This document shows, piece by piece, positions 35,387 to 43,559 of a stretch of 64,000 nucleotides of DNA. The position numbers were made by a program, and so were the translations under genes. Below the pieces are notes generated by a model, which was given only the letters and a program-made list of their open reading frames with translations, ran no database searches and was not told where the DNA came from. This DNA comes from Xanthobacter dioxanivorans (lineage in GTDB: Bacteria > Pseudomonadota > Alphaproteobacteria > Rhizobiales > Xanthobacteraceae): positions 4,134,501 through 4,198,500 of the forward strand of contig NZ_CP063362.1 in NCBI RefSeq assembly GCF_016807805.1, in the 5' to 3' direction. The stretch's first letter is position 1; the number at the start of each line of letters is the position of its first letter.

Positions 35387-36720
35387 GGGCTGCCGGGCTC
35401 CGGGACAGGGCGGCGGGAACGGGTGAGCCGCCGCACGAAATCCCGCAGGCGGATGGCGAAGGGCGGCGGCGCCGGCTCGAGGATGCGCTGGAGGGTGCGG
35501 GCATAATCGAGCACGAGGCCGGGGGTCCAGCTCATGGCTTCGGCGCGGGAGCGGATGTAGGCGGCGGCCCAGACGTCCGGATTGGCCATGAGCCGGGCGA
35601 CCCTCAGCCACGCCATCCGGCTCGCCAGCGCGCCCTCGAGCGCCGAATCCAGCGCCGCCGCCACCACCACCGAGCAATTGCGGTTGGTGAGGTTATAGGT
35701 GTCGTCCTGCCGGTACCCGGCCCAGAAGGCGCGCAGGCGCCGCGCGTCGAATCGGGTGAACTCGACCTTCGCGTCCGCTTCGCACCAATTGGCGCATTCA
35801 TAGGCGTAGGAAGGTTGGAAGCGGCCGGGGATGTCGTTCTCCCGCGTGGCGCGCAGGAGGGCGGCGAACTCCTCCGGCGGGTGGTCGATCTCCTGCGCCG
35901 GATAGTGGCTGATATAGAGGTCGGGCCTGAGCTCCAGCGCCGAGTGGCCGGTGGAAATGGCGCCGTTGCGGTCCACGGCGGCGATGTAGCGGTCGATGAG
36001 CGGGCGCCGTCCGCCCACGTCCGCCGAGCCCACGGGGGTCCAAACCCGCACGGTCAGCGGCCCTTCGGAGGGCGGCAGCGGCCCGGTGTCGTCCACGATC
36101 ACCGGCGCGTTGTCGTACCAGTTGCGTCCGCCGAAGATCGGCAGGGCGAGGACGGCGACCTCCTCCAGGTGCGCCCGCAGCATCAGGCTGGCCCGCAGCA
36201 GGATCCACCCCGACATGAGCAGCAGCAGGCTCACGCACAGCGGCACCTTGAGTTCGTGCGCGAGCGGCCAGCGGCTGGCGATGACGGCGGCGAGGATCAG
36301 CTCCATCACCCCCACCGCCACCGTGGCGCGCCACAGGCGGAAGCGCACCACCACCGCCGTGACGATGCGCGCGACACCGTCGAGCAGGAAGGCCGCGCCG
36401 AACAGGAGCGACAGGGCCATGCCGTTGCGCGACGGATAATCGAGGATGAACAGGCCCACGAAGACGAGGGCGAAGGCGCGGAACAAGGCCAGGCTGCGGC
36501 TCTTCACCCCGTGCAGGGCGAAGGCGGTGACGAAGCCGAGCAGCCCCTCGAAGACGAACACCGCGCCGAACACCTGGGTCGCCACCGACATGGTGCCGTC
36601 CATGGCGTCCAGGAGGATCAGCACCGCGACGCCGATCAGTGAAGCCGCAAGCGCCGAAAGGACCCACCAACGTTCCCGCAGGGCCTTGGCACCTACGAGA
36701 ATGAATGCGAGCTGCACCAT
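35383..36720 (-). CDS. HdeD-like membrane domain fused to a papain-like peptidase domain
   Basis: A 445-residue fusion. Residues about 1-195 contain six hydrophobic segments in the HdeD (acid-resistance membrane protein) pattern, with WWVLSALAASLIGVAVLIL and SRWPLAHELK. The rest is soluble: TGHSALELRPDLYISHYP offers a His and TNRNCSVVVAAALD a Cys, a pairing and order like permuted papain-fold peptidases (NlpC/P60, DUF4105, LRAT-like). The catalytic reading is inference. The fusion suggests a membrane-tethered amidase or peptidase acting on lipid or cell-wall substrates. Cotranscribed with the MFS gene (ATGA overlap) and divergent from the Nif11-like gene. Confidence 0.72.
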   Translation of the reverse strand: MVQLAFILVGAKALRERWWVLSALAASLIGVAVLILLDAMDGTMSVATQVFGAVFVFEGLLGFVTAFALHGVKSRSLALFRAFALVFVGLFILDYPSRNGMALSLLFGAAFLLDGVARIVTAVVVRFRLWRATVAVGVMELILAAVIASRWPLAHELKVPLCVSLLLLMSGWILLRASLMLRAHLEEVAVLALPIFGGRNWYDNAPVIVDDTGPLPPSEGPLTVRVWTPVGSADVGGRRPLIDRYIAAVDRNGAISTGHSALELRPDLYISHYPAQEIDHPPEEFAALLRATRENDIPGRFQPSYAYECANWCEADAKVEFTRFDARRLRAFWAGYRQDDTYNLTNRNCSVVVAAALDSALEGALASRMAWLRVARLMANPDVWAAAYIRSRAEAMSWTPGLVLDYARTLQRILEPAPPPFAIRLRDFVRRLTRSRRPVPEPGSP

Positions 36721-36879
36721 CGAGATTCGAATTCACCGTGGGAGAAACCGAGCCGCAGCATGACGTGGCGGCAGATCGAGATGCAAGAGGTTTTGCCCCT
36801 CCGACGATACCTTTTCGGAACCTGCAGGGCGGGGAAGGGTTGGCACCTCATGATCTCACCGAGAAAGGGGAGGGACCAG

Positions 36880-37131
36880 ATGACCAATGCCCACATGGAG
36901 CGGCTGAAGGCCGACGCCACCGGAAACACCGCCCTCAGCGCGGTTCTCGCCGAAGCCGTGGACGGCTTTTCCAGCACCGAGGACGCGGTACGTTTCCTTG
37001 CCTCCCGCGGCTTCGAGGTGACCAGCGCCGACCTTGCCGACGCGGCCGCCGATGATCTGCCGCCGGCCGCGCAGGAGGACGCGGAGCCGGATGGCTACGG
37101 CACCCTCATGCGCTTCCTGCGCCGCCACTGA
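36880..37131 (+). CDS. Nif11-like small protein
   Basis: An 83-residue protein. Residues about 6-48 match the Nif11 pattern: ERLKADATGNTALSAVL, then EDAVRFLASRGFEVTSADL, with the family's closing GF.(V/F)T..(D/E)L. Nif11 domains occur in nitrogen-fixation loci and as leader peptides of RiPP precursors. Here no double-Gly cut site is obvious and the acidic tail (DDLPPAAQEDAEPDG) ends in MRFLRRH, so a precursor role is only a possibility. GGGGAGGG precedes the ATG at 36880. It is divergent from the HdeD-peptidase fusion and ends 8 bases from mgtE, which is convergent. Confidence 0.68.
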   Translation: MTNAHMERLKADATGNTALSAVLAEAVDGFSSTEDAVRFLASRGFEVTSADLADAAADDLPPAAQEDAEPDGYGTLMRFLRRH

Positions 37132-37139
37132 GGGCGGTT

Positions 37140-38504
37140 TCACAGGATGGTGCCGTGCAGGAACAGCCAGGCCACCGAGAAGTAGATGACGATGCCGGTG
37201 ACATCCACCAGCGTGGCGATGAAGGGGGCTGACGCCGTCGCCGGATCGAAGCCGAGGCGCTTTAAGAGGAAGGGCAGGAGCGAGCCGGCGAGCGATCCGA
37301 AAGTGACGATGCCGATCAGCGACGCGCCGATGGTGACGGCGAGCAGCTTCCAGTAATCGCCATAGTCGAAGAAGCCGGCCTGCTGCCACACGGTGATGCG
37401 GATGACGCCGATGATGCCGAGGATGCCGCCGAGCACGATGCCGGTGGGCAGCTCGCGCAGGGCGACGCGCCACCAGTCGCGCAGGCGCACCTGCTGGAGG
37501 GCGAGGGCGCGGATGATGAGGGAGGTGGCCTGCGAGCCCGAATTGCCGCCCGAGCTCATGACGAGGGGAATGAACAAGGCGAGCACGATGGCCTTCTCCA
37601 GCTCATCGGAGAAGAATTGCATGGCGCTGGCGGTGAACATTTCCGAAACGAACAGGATGCACAGCCAGCCGGCGCGCTTCTTGATCATCTCCGCGAAGGG
37701 AATCGCGAGGTAGGGCTCGTCGATGGCTTCCATGCCGCCCATGCGCTGCACGTCCTCGGTCTGCTCCTCGATCATGGCGTCGATGACGTCGTCCACGGTG
37801 ACGATGCCGAGCATATGGCCGGTCGAGTCCACCACCGGGACGGCGAGGAAGTCGTACTTGGAGATTGCGCGCGCCACCTCCTCCTGGGGCATGGTGGCGG
37901 GCACGCTGATGGGCGCGTAGGCGTGGGCGACGGACAGGATGGGTGCATCCGGGACGCCGGAGATGAGCCGGCGCAGGGAGACCGTGTTCACCAGCCGCTT
38001 CGTCGTCGGGTCGAGCACGAAGATGGCGTAGACCGTCTCGCGGCTGTGCTCCACCTCGCGGATGTGGTCGAGGGTCTGTTTCACGGTCCAGTTGGCGGGC
38101 ACGCTCACGAATTCCGTGGTCATGAGGGCGCCGGCGGTGCCCTCCGGATAGGTGAGCAGGTGGTCGATGGCGGTGCGGGTGTCGGCGTTGAGCGCGTCGC
38201 GCAGGTGGCCCCTTGCGGGCGCGTCGATCCAGCGCAGCACATCGGAGGCGCGGTCGGCCGACATGCCTTCAAGAAGGGCCACGGCCTTGTCCTGCGGCAG
38301 GGCCTCGATCACCTCGCACGCATCGCGGAAATGGGGCTGGTCGAGCACTTCCACCGACCATTGCAGGGGCATGTGGGCAACGATCTCCGTCGCCTCCTGC
38401 GCGGTCTTGCCGTTCAGGAACTCGACGATGTCCGCCACGTGCTCCCGGCCGAGGCGGGAGGTGAGGGCGGCATGCTCCGTGGTCTCGATTTTCCCGATGT
38501 TCAT
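37140..38504 (-). CDS. mgtE: Magnesium transporter MgtE
   Basis: A 454-residue Mg2+ channel. The N-terminal domain (about 10-125) has repeated HADIVEFLN-type helices. Two CBS domains follow (LMTTEFVSVPANWTV; YDFLAVPVVDSTGHMLGIVTVDDVID). The membrane domain of five helices starts near residue 280 and holds the selectivity region SSGGNSGSQA and FGSLAGSLLP. Cytosolic Mg2+ binding between the CBS and N domains closes the pore in studied members. Start at ATG 38504 (MNIGKIETTEH) is favoured by family comparison; the longer frame starting upstream is not needed. Confidence 0.95.
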   Translation of the reverse strand: MNIGKIETTEHAALTSRLGREHVADIVEFLNGKTAQEATEIVAHMPLQWSVEVLDQPHFRDACEVIEALPQDKAVALLEGMSADRASDVLRWIDAPARGHLRDALNADTRTAIDHLLTYPEGTAGALMTTEFVSVPANWTVKQTLDHIREVEHSRETVYAIFVLDPTTKRLVNTVSLRRLISGVPDAPILSVAHAYAPISVPATMPQEEVARAISKYDFLAVPVVDSTGHMLGIVTVDDVIDAMIEEQTEDVQRMGGMEAIDEPYLAIPFAEMIKKRAGWLCILFVSEMFTASAMQFFSDELEKAIVLALFIPLVMSSGGNSGSQATSLIIRALALQQVRLRDWWRVALRELPTGIVLGGILGIIGVIRITVWQQAGFFDYGDYWKLLAVTIGASLIGIVTFGSLAGSLLPFLLKRLGFDPATASAPFIATLVDVTGIVIYFSVAWLFLHGTIL

Positions 38505-38598
38505 GTCCCTTCCCCCACCGCGCCCGCACCGATGGCCGATTCGGCCGTCCCGCCGAGATTTTCTCGCGTAACGGAAATCTGCTGCGTCGCCGTGACGT

Positions 38599-38631
38599 TT
38601 CATCCGCCGCTTCGGCCGGGAGGCGGATGAA
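38599..38631. terminator. Hairpin downstream of the carbonic anhydrase gene
   Basis: TTCATCCGCC and GGCGGATGAA pair perfectly (10 bp) around a 13-base loop just past the carbonic anhydrase stop. There is no long T tract on either strand, so termination strength is uncertain. Confidence 0.45.
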
Positions 38632-38648
38632 GGGCCATCCCCGCCGCG

Positions 38649-39260
38649 TCACGCCGCGCTGAAGGTTCCGTCATCCCCGAGGATTTCGAGCCGGCCGGTG
38701 GCCACGCCGAAATAGGCGCCGTGCAGGTTGAGGCGCCCGGCCTCCACGCGCTCGGCCACCCAGGGGAAGCTTGCGAGGTTGGAAAGCGACAGCTTCACGC
38801 AGCATTGCTCGCAGAAGCGCTGGCGTTCCGTCGGCGCCAGGCGCGCATCCTCGGCCATGAGGCGCGCGGGCTCGGCGATCTTCATCCAGTTGGCGACGAA
38901 GTCGCCGACTTCGGGCGGTGCGCCCTCCAGCAGCGCATGGACGCCGCCGCACTGGGCGTGGCCCATCACCACCACGTGCTTGACCTCGAGCGCACGCACC
39001 GCGAACTCGATGGCGGCCGAGGTGCCGTGATAGTTGGTGTCGGGCTGGAACGGCGGCACCAGATTGGCCACGTTGCGCACGATGAACATCTCCCCGGGGC
39101 CGGCATCGAAGATCATCTGCGGGTCGACACGGCTATCCGAGCAGGCGATGACGAGGGTCTCGGGCTTCTGGCCTCGGGCGGCGAGCTGTTCGAAGACCTG
39201 CTTGCGCTCGGGCCACGCCGTTTCACGAAATCTTCTGTAGCCGGAGATCAGGTCGTCCAC
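38649..39260 (-). CDS. Beta-class carbonic anhydrase
   Basis: Zn enzyme for reversible hydration of CO2, 203 residues. Zinc ligands and the Asp-Arg dyad are visible: ACSDSRVDP near residue 40, and VMGHAQCGGVHAL near 100 with His and second Cys. The N-terminus DDLISGYRRFRETAWPERK is typical of alphaproteobacterial members, so GTG 39260 with GGAG upstream was preferred to an in-frame GTG at 39311. CO2/bicarbonate supply suits carboxylation reactions, and it would also meet bicarbonate formed from urea hydrolysis. Confidence 0.92.
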   Translation of the reverse strand: MDDLISGYRRFRETAWPERKQVFEQLAARGQKPETLVIACSDSRVDPQMIFDAGPGEMFIVRNVANLVPPFQPDTNYHGTSAAIEFAVRALEVKHVVVMGHAQCGGVHALLEGAPPEVGDFVANWMKIAEPARLMAEDARLAPTERQRFCEQCCVKLSLSNLASFPWVAERVEAGRLNLHGAYFGVATGRLEILGDDGTFSAA

Positions 39261-39416
39261 ACCGCCGCTCCATCTTGCTGCCAAAGGCACGGAAGGCTGA
39301 CCCGCGGCCACAAGTCAAGCCGGCACGCGCGCCATCCATTCGATCTCGTGGAACCCGTGACCCTCGCGCCACGTTTATTCACCGAACGCAAAGTAACATA
39401 GCGCGAGGTAAGAACG

Positions 39417-39494
39417 ATGCGAGGTCTTTTGCTTTGGATCATGGGTGTGCCGCTGTCGGTGATTATCCTTCTGTACGTATTCAACTTCCTCTGA
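39417..39494 (+). CDS. 25-residue single-helix membrane peptide
   Basis: A very short gene, MRGLLLWIMGVPLSVIILLY followed by VFNFL and TGA. GAGGTAAG sits at good distance before the ATG. The sequence is one hydrophobic helix starting with a positive Arg, matching a pattern of tiny membrane peptides seen in many alphaproteobacteria (MRGLLLW.(I/L)G.P...(I/L)ILLY). Function is unknown. It lies divergent from carbonic anhydrase and upstream of the urea locus with its own ribosome site. Confidence 0.65.
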   Translation: MRGLLLWIMGVPLSVIILLYVFNFL

Positions 39495-40000
39495 GGCGTA
39501 TCGACGCTTCGGCGACACGCGTCCGCGAGCGTGGAAGTACGCCTGTTCTTCCCCTCGGGCTGTCATGCTTGCGAGCACGGGCGGACGAAAGTCCGCTGGA
39601 TGGCCGGCGTGAGCCGGCACTGGGCGATGCCGCGCATCTCGCGAAATCCACGACGCTTGCCACGACCTTTATCGACAAGCTGCGGTGTCTTCAGCGGTGT
39701 CTTAAAGCCCAAGATCGCCGCGCGACGGAGCGTTGAAAGTGAAGGCCTAATTTTTAGGCATTTGCTCAATTCGTGACGTCATTGAGTGCGGTCCGATCAC
39801 GCATCGCGGGCGAACGGCACGCGGTGCCCAGTTCGAGATGCTCCCGCCGCTGCCGTCCCTCGCTCGCGGCCCGATGGCCGCCGGGTTGTGAAGGAACTCC
39901 GGAGGGCGCCATGCGTCTGGCGATTTCGCGGGCGGGGCGGCCTCCCGCGCCGCCCGATCCGCATTTCTCGTCCCGGTTGAATCCCCCGCACCCTGTTGCA
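39495..40000. other. Upstream region of the urea locus
   Basis: About 500 bases with no convincing gene. It should hold activator sites for the sigma-54 promoter that follows. An inverted GGCAC-GCG-GTGCC at 39816-39828 resembles NtrC half-sites but with too short a spacer. Nothing else could be supported. Confidence 0.4.
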
Positions 40001-40016
40001 TGGCACACGCCTTGCT
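40001..40016 (+). promoter_or_regulatory. Sigma-54 (RpoN) promoter of urtA
   Basis: TGGCACACGCCTTGCT fits the -24/-12 consensus TGGCAC-N5-TTGC(A/T), with GG and GC at the exact spacing. It lies 52 bases before the urtA start, giving a leader of about 40 bases. Urea transport operons are classic NtrC/RpoN targets, so induction on nitrogen limitation is expected. Confidence 0.8.
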
Positions 40017-40067
40017 GATCACACCTACGGCTGGTTCGTGCCGGCCTCACAACAGGGGAGAGAGCGT

Positions 40068-41372
40068 ATGCTCGGTTTGCTGGGACAGGCGACCAAGGGA
40101 CTGGGGGCGCTGGCCGCCGCTGCCGTCATCGCGGGGACGATGGGAATCGGCGCGGCGAAGGCGCAGGAGACCATCAAGGTCGGCATCCTGCATTCTCTTT
40201 CGGGCACCATGGCCATCAGCGAGACCACGCTGAAGGATGCGATGCTCATGCTCATCGAGGAGCAGAACAAGAAGGGCGGCCTGCTGGGCAAGAAGCTCGA
40301 GGCGGTGGTGGTGGATCCCGCCTCCAACTGGCCGCTGTTCGCCGAGAAGGCGCGCGAGCTCATCACCAAGGACAAGGTCGCCGCCGTGTTCGGCTGCTGG
40401 ACCTCGGTGTCGCGCAAGTCGGTACTGCCGGTATTCAAGGAACTGAACAACATCCTCTTCTATCCCGTGCAGTACGAGGGTGAGGAGAGCGAGCGCAACG
40501 TCTTCTACACCGGCGCCGCCCCGAACCAGCAGGCGATCCCAGCGGTGGACTACCTCGCCAACGACGAGAAGGTGGAGCGCTGGGTGCTCGCGGGCACGGA
40601 CTACGTCTATCCCCGCACCACCAACAAGATCCTTGAGGCTTACCTGAAGTCCCGCGGCGTGAAGGCCGAGGACATCATGATCAACTACACGCCGTTCGGT
40701 CATTCCGACTGGCAGACCATCGTCTCCGACATCAAGAAGTTCGGCTCCGCGGGCAAGAAGACCGCAGTGGTCTCCACCATCAACGGTGACGCAAACGTAC
40801 CGTTCTACAAGGAGCTCGCCAACCAGGGTATCCAGGCCAAGGACATCCCGGTGGTGGCCTTCTCGGTGGGCGAGGAAGAGGTTGCCGGCATCGACACCAA
40901 GCCGCTCCTCGGCCACCTCGCGGCATGGAACTACTTCATGTCCATCGACACGCCGGCGAACAAGGACTTCATCGCCAAGTGGCACGCCTTCACCAAGGAC
41001 CCGAAGCGCGTTACCAACGACCCCATGGAGGCCCACTATATCGGCTTCAACATGTGGGTGAAGGCGGTGGAGAAGGCCGGCACGGTGGACCAGGACAAGG
41101 TGATCGCGGCGCTGCCGGGCATCAAGCAGGCCAACCTCACCGGCGGCGTCTCCGAGATGCTCCCCAACCACCACATCACCAAGCCCGTCTTCATCGGCGA
41201 GATCGAGGGCAATGGGCAGTTCGACGTGGTGTGGAAGACCAAGGACCTCATCCCGGGTGAAGCCTGGTCGCGCTATCTCGAAGGCTCCAAGAACCTGGTT
41301 GCCGACTGGGTGAAGTACAATTGCGGCAACTTCGACACCACCAAGAACGTCTGCCTCTCGTCCGCCAAGTGA
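40068..41372 (+). CDS. urtA: Urea ABC transporter substrate-binding protein
   Basis: Periplasmic urea receptor of the branched-chain amino acid receptor (PBP type 1) class, 434 residues. A signal peptide ends near AAKAQE at residue 34. UrtA-specific stretches include IKVGILHSLSGTMAISET, CWTSVSRKSVLPVFKE, YPVQYEGEESERNVFYTGAAP and PRTTNKILEAYLKSRGV. GGGGAGAGA precedes the ATG. First gene of the urt-ure locus, directly behind a sigma-54 promoter. Confidence 0.96.
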   Translation: MLGLLGQATKGLGALAAAAVIAGTMGIGAAKAQETIKVGILHSLSGTMAISETTLKDAMLMLIEEQNKKGGLLGKKLEAVVVDPASNWPLFAEKARELITKDKVAAVFGCWTSVSRKSVLPVFKELNNILFYPVQYEGEESERNVFYTGAAPNQQAIPAVDYLANDEKVERWVLAGTDYVYPRTTNKILEAYLKSRGVKAEDIMINYTPFGHSDWQTIVSDIKKFGSAGKKTAVVSTINGDANVPFYKELANQGIQAKDIPVVAFSVGEEEVAGIDTKPLLGHLAAWNYFMSIDTPANKDFIAKWHAFTKDPKRVTNDPMEAHYIGFNMWVKAVEKAGTVDQDKVIAALPGIKQANLTGGVSEMLPNHHITKPVFIGEIEGNGQFDVVWKTKDLIPGEAWSRYLEGSKNLVADWVKYNCGNFDTTKNVCLSSAK

Positions 41373-41674
41373 GCGCGATGAGGTGATCGTCGAAGGCGAT
41401 CCCTTCGGCCGAGCAGGCGTGAGTTTTCAAGGCAGTTGATCTTCGGACTCCTCTCGTACCGTCCCCTCCGGGGCGCCCCTCCCTCTCCCCGCAAGGGGAG
41501 GGGGAGCCTTGTCGCTCTACCCGTCGCAAACCGTCGGTCCCGGCCGGCAGCGTTTGGGCCGGCTTCCCCCGGGTCCGGTCGACCCGATCGGTGGGGCCGT
41601 CCCACGTCTCGAGCGTGGAGGTCGTTGTCCCGTCTGGCCGCGATGCGGCCCGAGGGAGGCGGGCTCCGGAGCGG
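41373..41674. other. urtA-urtB intergenic region
   Basis: About 300 bases without a gene. It contains one GC-rich palindrome (41480-41505) and is otherwise featureless. The gap is wide for an operon, so an mRNA processing or partial termination role of the hairpin, raising urtA expression over urtBCDE, is possible. Confidence 0.5.
41480..41505. repeat. GC-rich palindromic repeat (REP-like), single copy
   Basis: TCCCTCTCCCC, loop GCAA, GGGGAGGGGGA: an 11-bp stem with one G-T type mismatch. It is the same family as the paired elements in the urtB-urtC and urtD-urtE gaps, but no inverted partner is visible here. Confidence 0.75.
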
Positions 41675-43327
41675 ATGCCCTTCATGATGCGCCTGCGCCT
41701 TCCCGTTCCGCCGGCTTTCGCGCTGCGGACCCTCGCGCTTCCCGTCCTCGTCCTCCTCATGGCCGCACTCTTCGGCGGCGCCGTGCGAGCCCAGGGCCAG
41801 CCCGACATTTCGGCCATCGTCGCGAAGTTCGCGAACGACAGCTATTCCGACACCGCCGACGCCCTGGTGGCGCTCGCCGCCAGCGGCAGCGCCCAGGCCG
41901 CCGCTGTGGTGGACGCGCTCGGTGAAGGGCGGCTGGTCTTCGATCCGGCCACCAAGAGCGTGTACATCCGTGCCCGCTCGGGCGTGGTGGATGCGGCGAC
42001 CGGCGCCGCCGTGGCGGCACCGCCCGCGACGCTGACGCCGGTGCGCGCCAACAACCGGGTGCGCCGCGCCATCGACGCCGCCTCCGGCGCGCTCTCGCTG
42101 CTCAACCCCGATCCCGCCCGCCGCGCCGATGCGGCGGCTGCCGTGTTCAAGTCGCGCGATCCGGTGACGCTGCCGACGGTGGAAGCCGCCATCGCCAAGG
42201 AGACGGTGCCTTCCATCAAGGAGGCGCTGGAGCAGGCGCGGGCGGCCATCCTCATCGGCAAGGCCGATGCGCCGGAGGCCGAGCGCCGCGTCGCCATCCA
42301 GAAGATCACCGCCCGGGGTGACCAGGAGGCCATCAGCCTGCTGCGCTCCCTGCCGGCCGATTCCCCGCCGGCCCTCAGGACCGCGGCCGATGCGGGCATC
42401 GCCAAGGTGGAGCAGAACCTCAAGTTCTGGGCGGTGGCGCAGAACGTGTGGTACGGGCTGTCGCTGGGCTCGGTGCTGCTGCTCGCGGCCATCGGCCTCG
42501 CCATCACCTTCGGCGTCATGGGCGTCATCAACATGGCCCATGGCGAGATGGTGATGCTGGGCGCCTACACCACCTTCATGGTGCAGAACGTCATCCGTCA
42601 GTCGGCGCCCTGGCTGTTCGACTGGTCGCTGGCCATCGCCCTGCCGCTGGCCTTCCTGTTCACGGCGCTGGTGGGCATCCTCATCGAGCGGACGGTCATC
42701 CGCTTCCTCTACGGCCGGCCGCTGGAGACCCTGCTCGCCACGTGGGGCGTGTCGTTGATCCTGCAGCAAGCGGTGCGCTCCGTGTTCGGGCCCACCAACC
42801 AGGAGGTGGGGGCCCCGTCCTGGATGTCCGGGGCGTTCCAGGTGGGGCAATTGTCCATCACCTACAACCGCCTGTGGATCATCGTCTTCGCCCTCATGGT
42901 GTTCTTCGCCCTGCTGCTGGTGCTGAAGCGAACGCCGCTCGGCCTCTATGTGCGGGCGGTGACGCAGAACCGGCGCATGGCGGCGGCCATGGGCATCCGC
43001 ACCGGCCGCATCGACGCGCTCACCTTCGGCCTCGGCTCCGGCATCGCCGGCATCGCCGGCGTGGCCCTCTCGCAGATCGACAACGTGAGCCCGAACCTCG
43101 GGCAGGGCTACATCATCGACAGCTTCATGGTGGTGGTGTTCGGCGGGGTGGGGAACCTCTGGGGCACGCTGGTCGGCGCCTTCACCCTGGGCATCGCCAA
43201 CAAGCTGCTGGAGCCGTTCGCCGGCGCGGTGCTGGGCAAGATTCTGCTGCTCGTCTTCATCATCCTGTTCATCCAGAAGCGCCCGCGCGGCCTGTTCGCG
43301 CTCAAGGGCCGGGCGGTGGAATCGTGA
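41675..43327 (+). CDS. urtB: Urea ABC transporter permease UrtB
   Basis: LivH-type permease of 550 residues. As usual in UrtB it has a signal sequence and a long N-terminal extracytoplasmic region (about residues 30-250), followed by about eight membrane segments. ITFGVMGVINMAHGEMVMLGAY is the LivH signature, and VVVFGGVGNLWGTLVGA follows near the end. RAVTQNRRMAAAMGI is the cytoplasmic coupling loop. The start at ATG 41675 has CGGAG upstream; ATG 41684 is an alternative. Confidence 0.95.
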   Translation: MPFMMRLRLPVPPAFALRTLALPVLVLLMAALFGGAVRAQGQPDISAIVAKFANDSYSDTADALVALAASGSAQAAAVVDALGEGRLVFDPATKSVYIRARSGVVDAATGAAVAAPPATLTPVRANNRVRRAIDAASGALSLLNPDPARRADAAAAVFKSRDPVTLPTVEAAIAKETVPSIKEALEQARAAILIGKADAPEAERRVAIQKITARGDQEAISLLRSLPADSPPALRTAADAGIAKVEQNLKFWAVAQNVWYGLSLGSVLLLAAIGLAITFGVMGVINMAHGEMVMLGAYTTFMVQNVIRQSAPWLFDWSLAIALPLAFLFTALVGILIERTVIRFLYGRPLETLLATWGVSLILQQAVRSVFGPTNQEVGAPSWMSGAFQVGQLSITYNRLWIIVFALMVFFALLLVLKRTPLGLYVRAVTQNRRMAAAMGIRTGRIDALTFGLGSGIAGIAGVALSQIDNVSPNLGQGYIIDSFMVVVFGGVGNLWGTLVGAFTLGIANKLLEPFAGAVLGKILLLVFIILFIQKRPRGLFALKGRAVES

Positions 43328-43363
43328 GGGGTGGGACCAACCGGCGCCGCGCCCTCGCCGGCT

Positions 43364-43507
43364 CCCCCTCTCCCCTCGCGGGAGAGGGGGGATCGCGGCG
43401 CAGCGCGGCGGGTGAGGGGGCTGGTGCGGCTTGCCGCTGCTTGCAGGACAACGGAGCCACCTGCCACCCCTCACCCAAGCTCTCTCCCGCACGGGGAGAG
43501 GGGGCTC
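43364..43507. repeat. Paired inverted palindromic repeats in the urtB-urtC gap
   Basis: Two hairpin elements in opposite orientation. The left one is CCCCCTCTCCC/GGGAGAGGGGG (43364-43390); the right one is CTCTCCC/GGGAGAG (43482-43500). They are linked by GGGTGAGGGG (43410-43419) and its exact complement CCCCTCACCC (43467-43476). The unit looks like a BIME-style pair of REP-like elements. Confidence 0.85.
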
Positions 43508-43559
43508 TCCGCTCCCGGTCGTTTCGCCCGTCTGTCGCCGCATCGAGGAGCCTTGCCGC

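Noticed and set aside
39816..39828. Inverted GGCAC-GCG-GTGCC upstream of urtA as an NtrC site
   Set aside because: The half-sites fit but the 3-base spacer is much shorter than the usual spacing, so the call is not supported.
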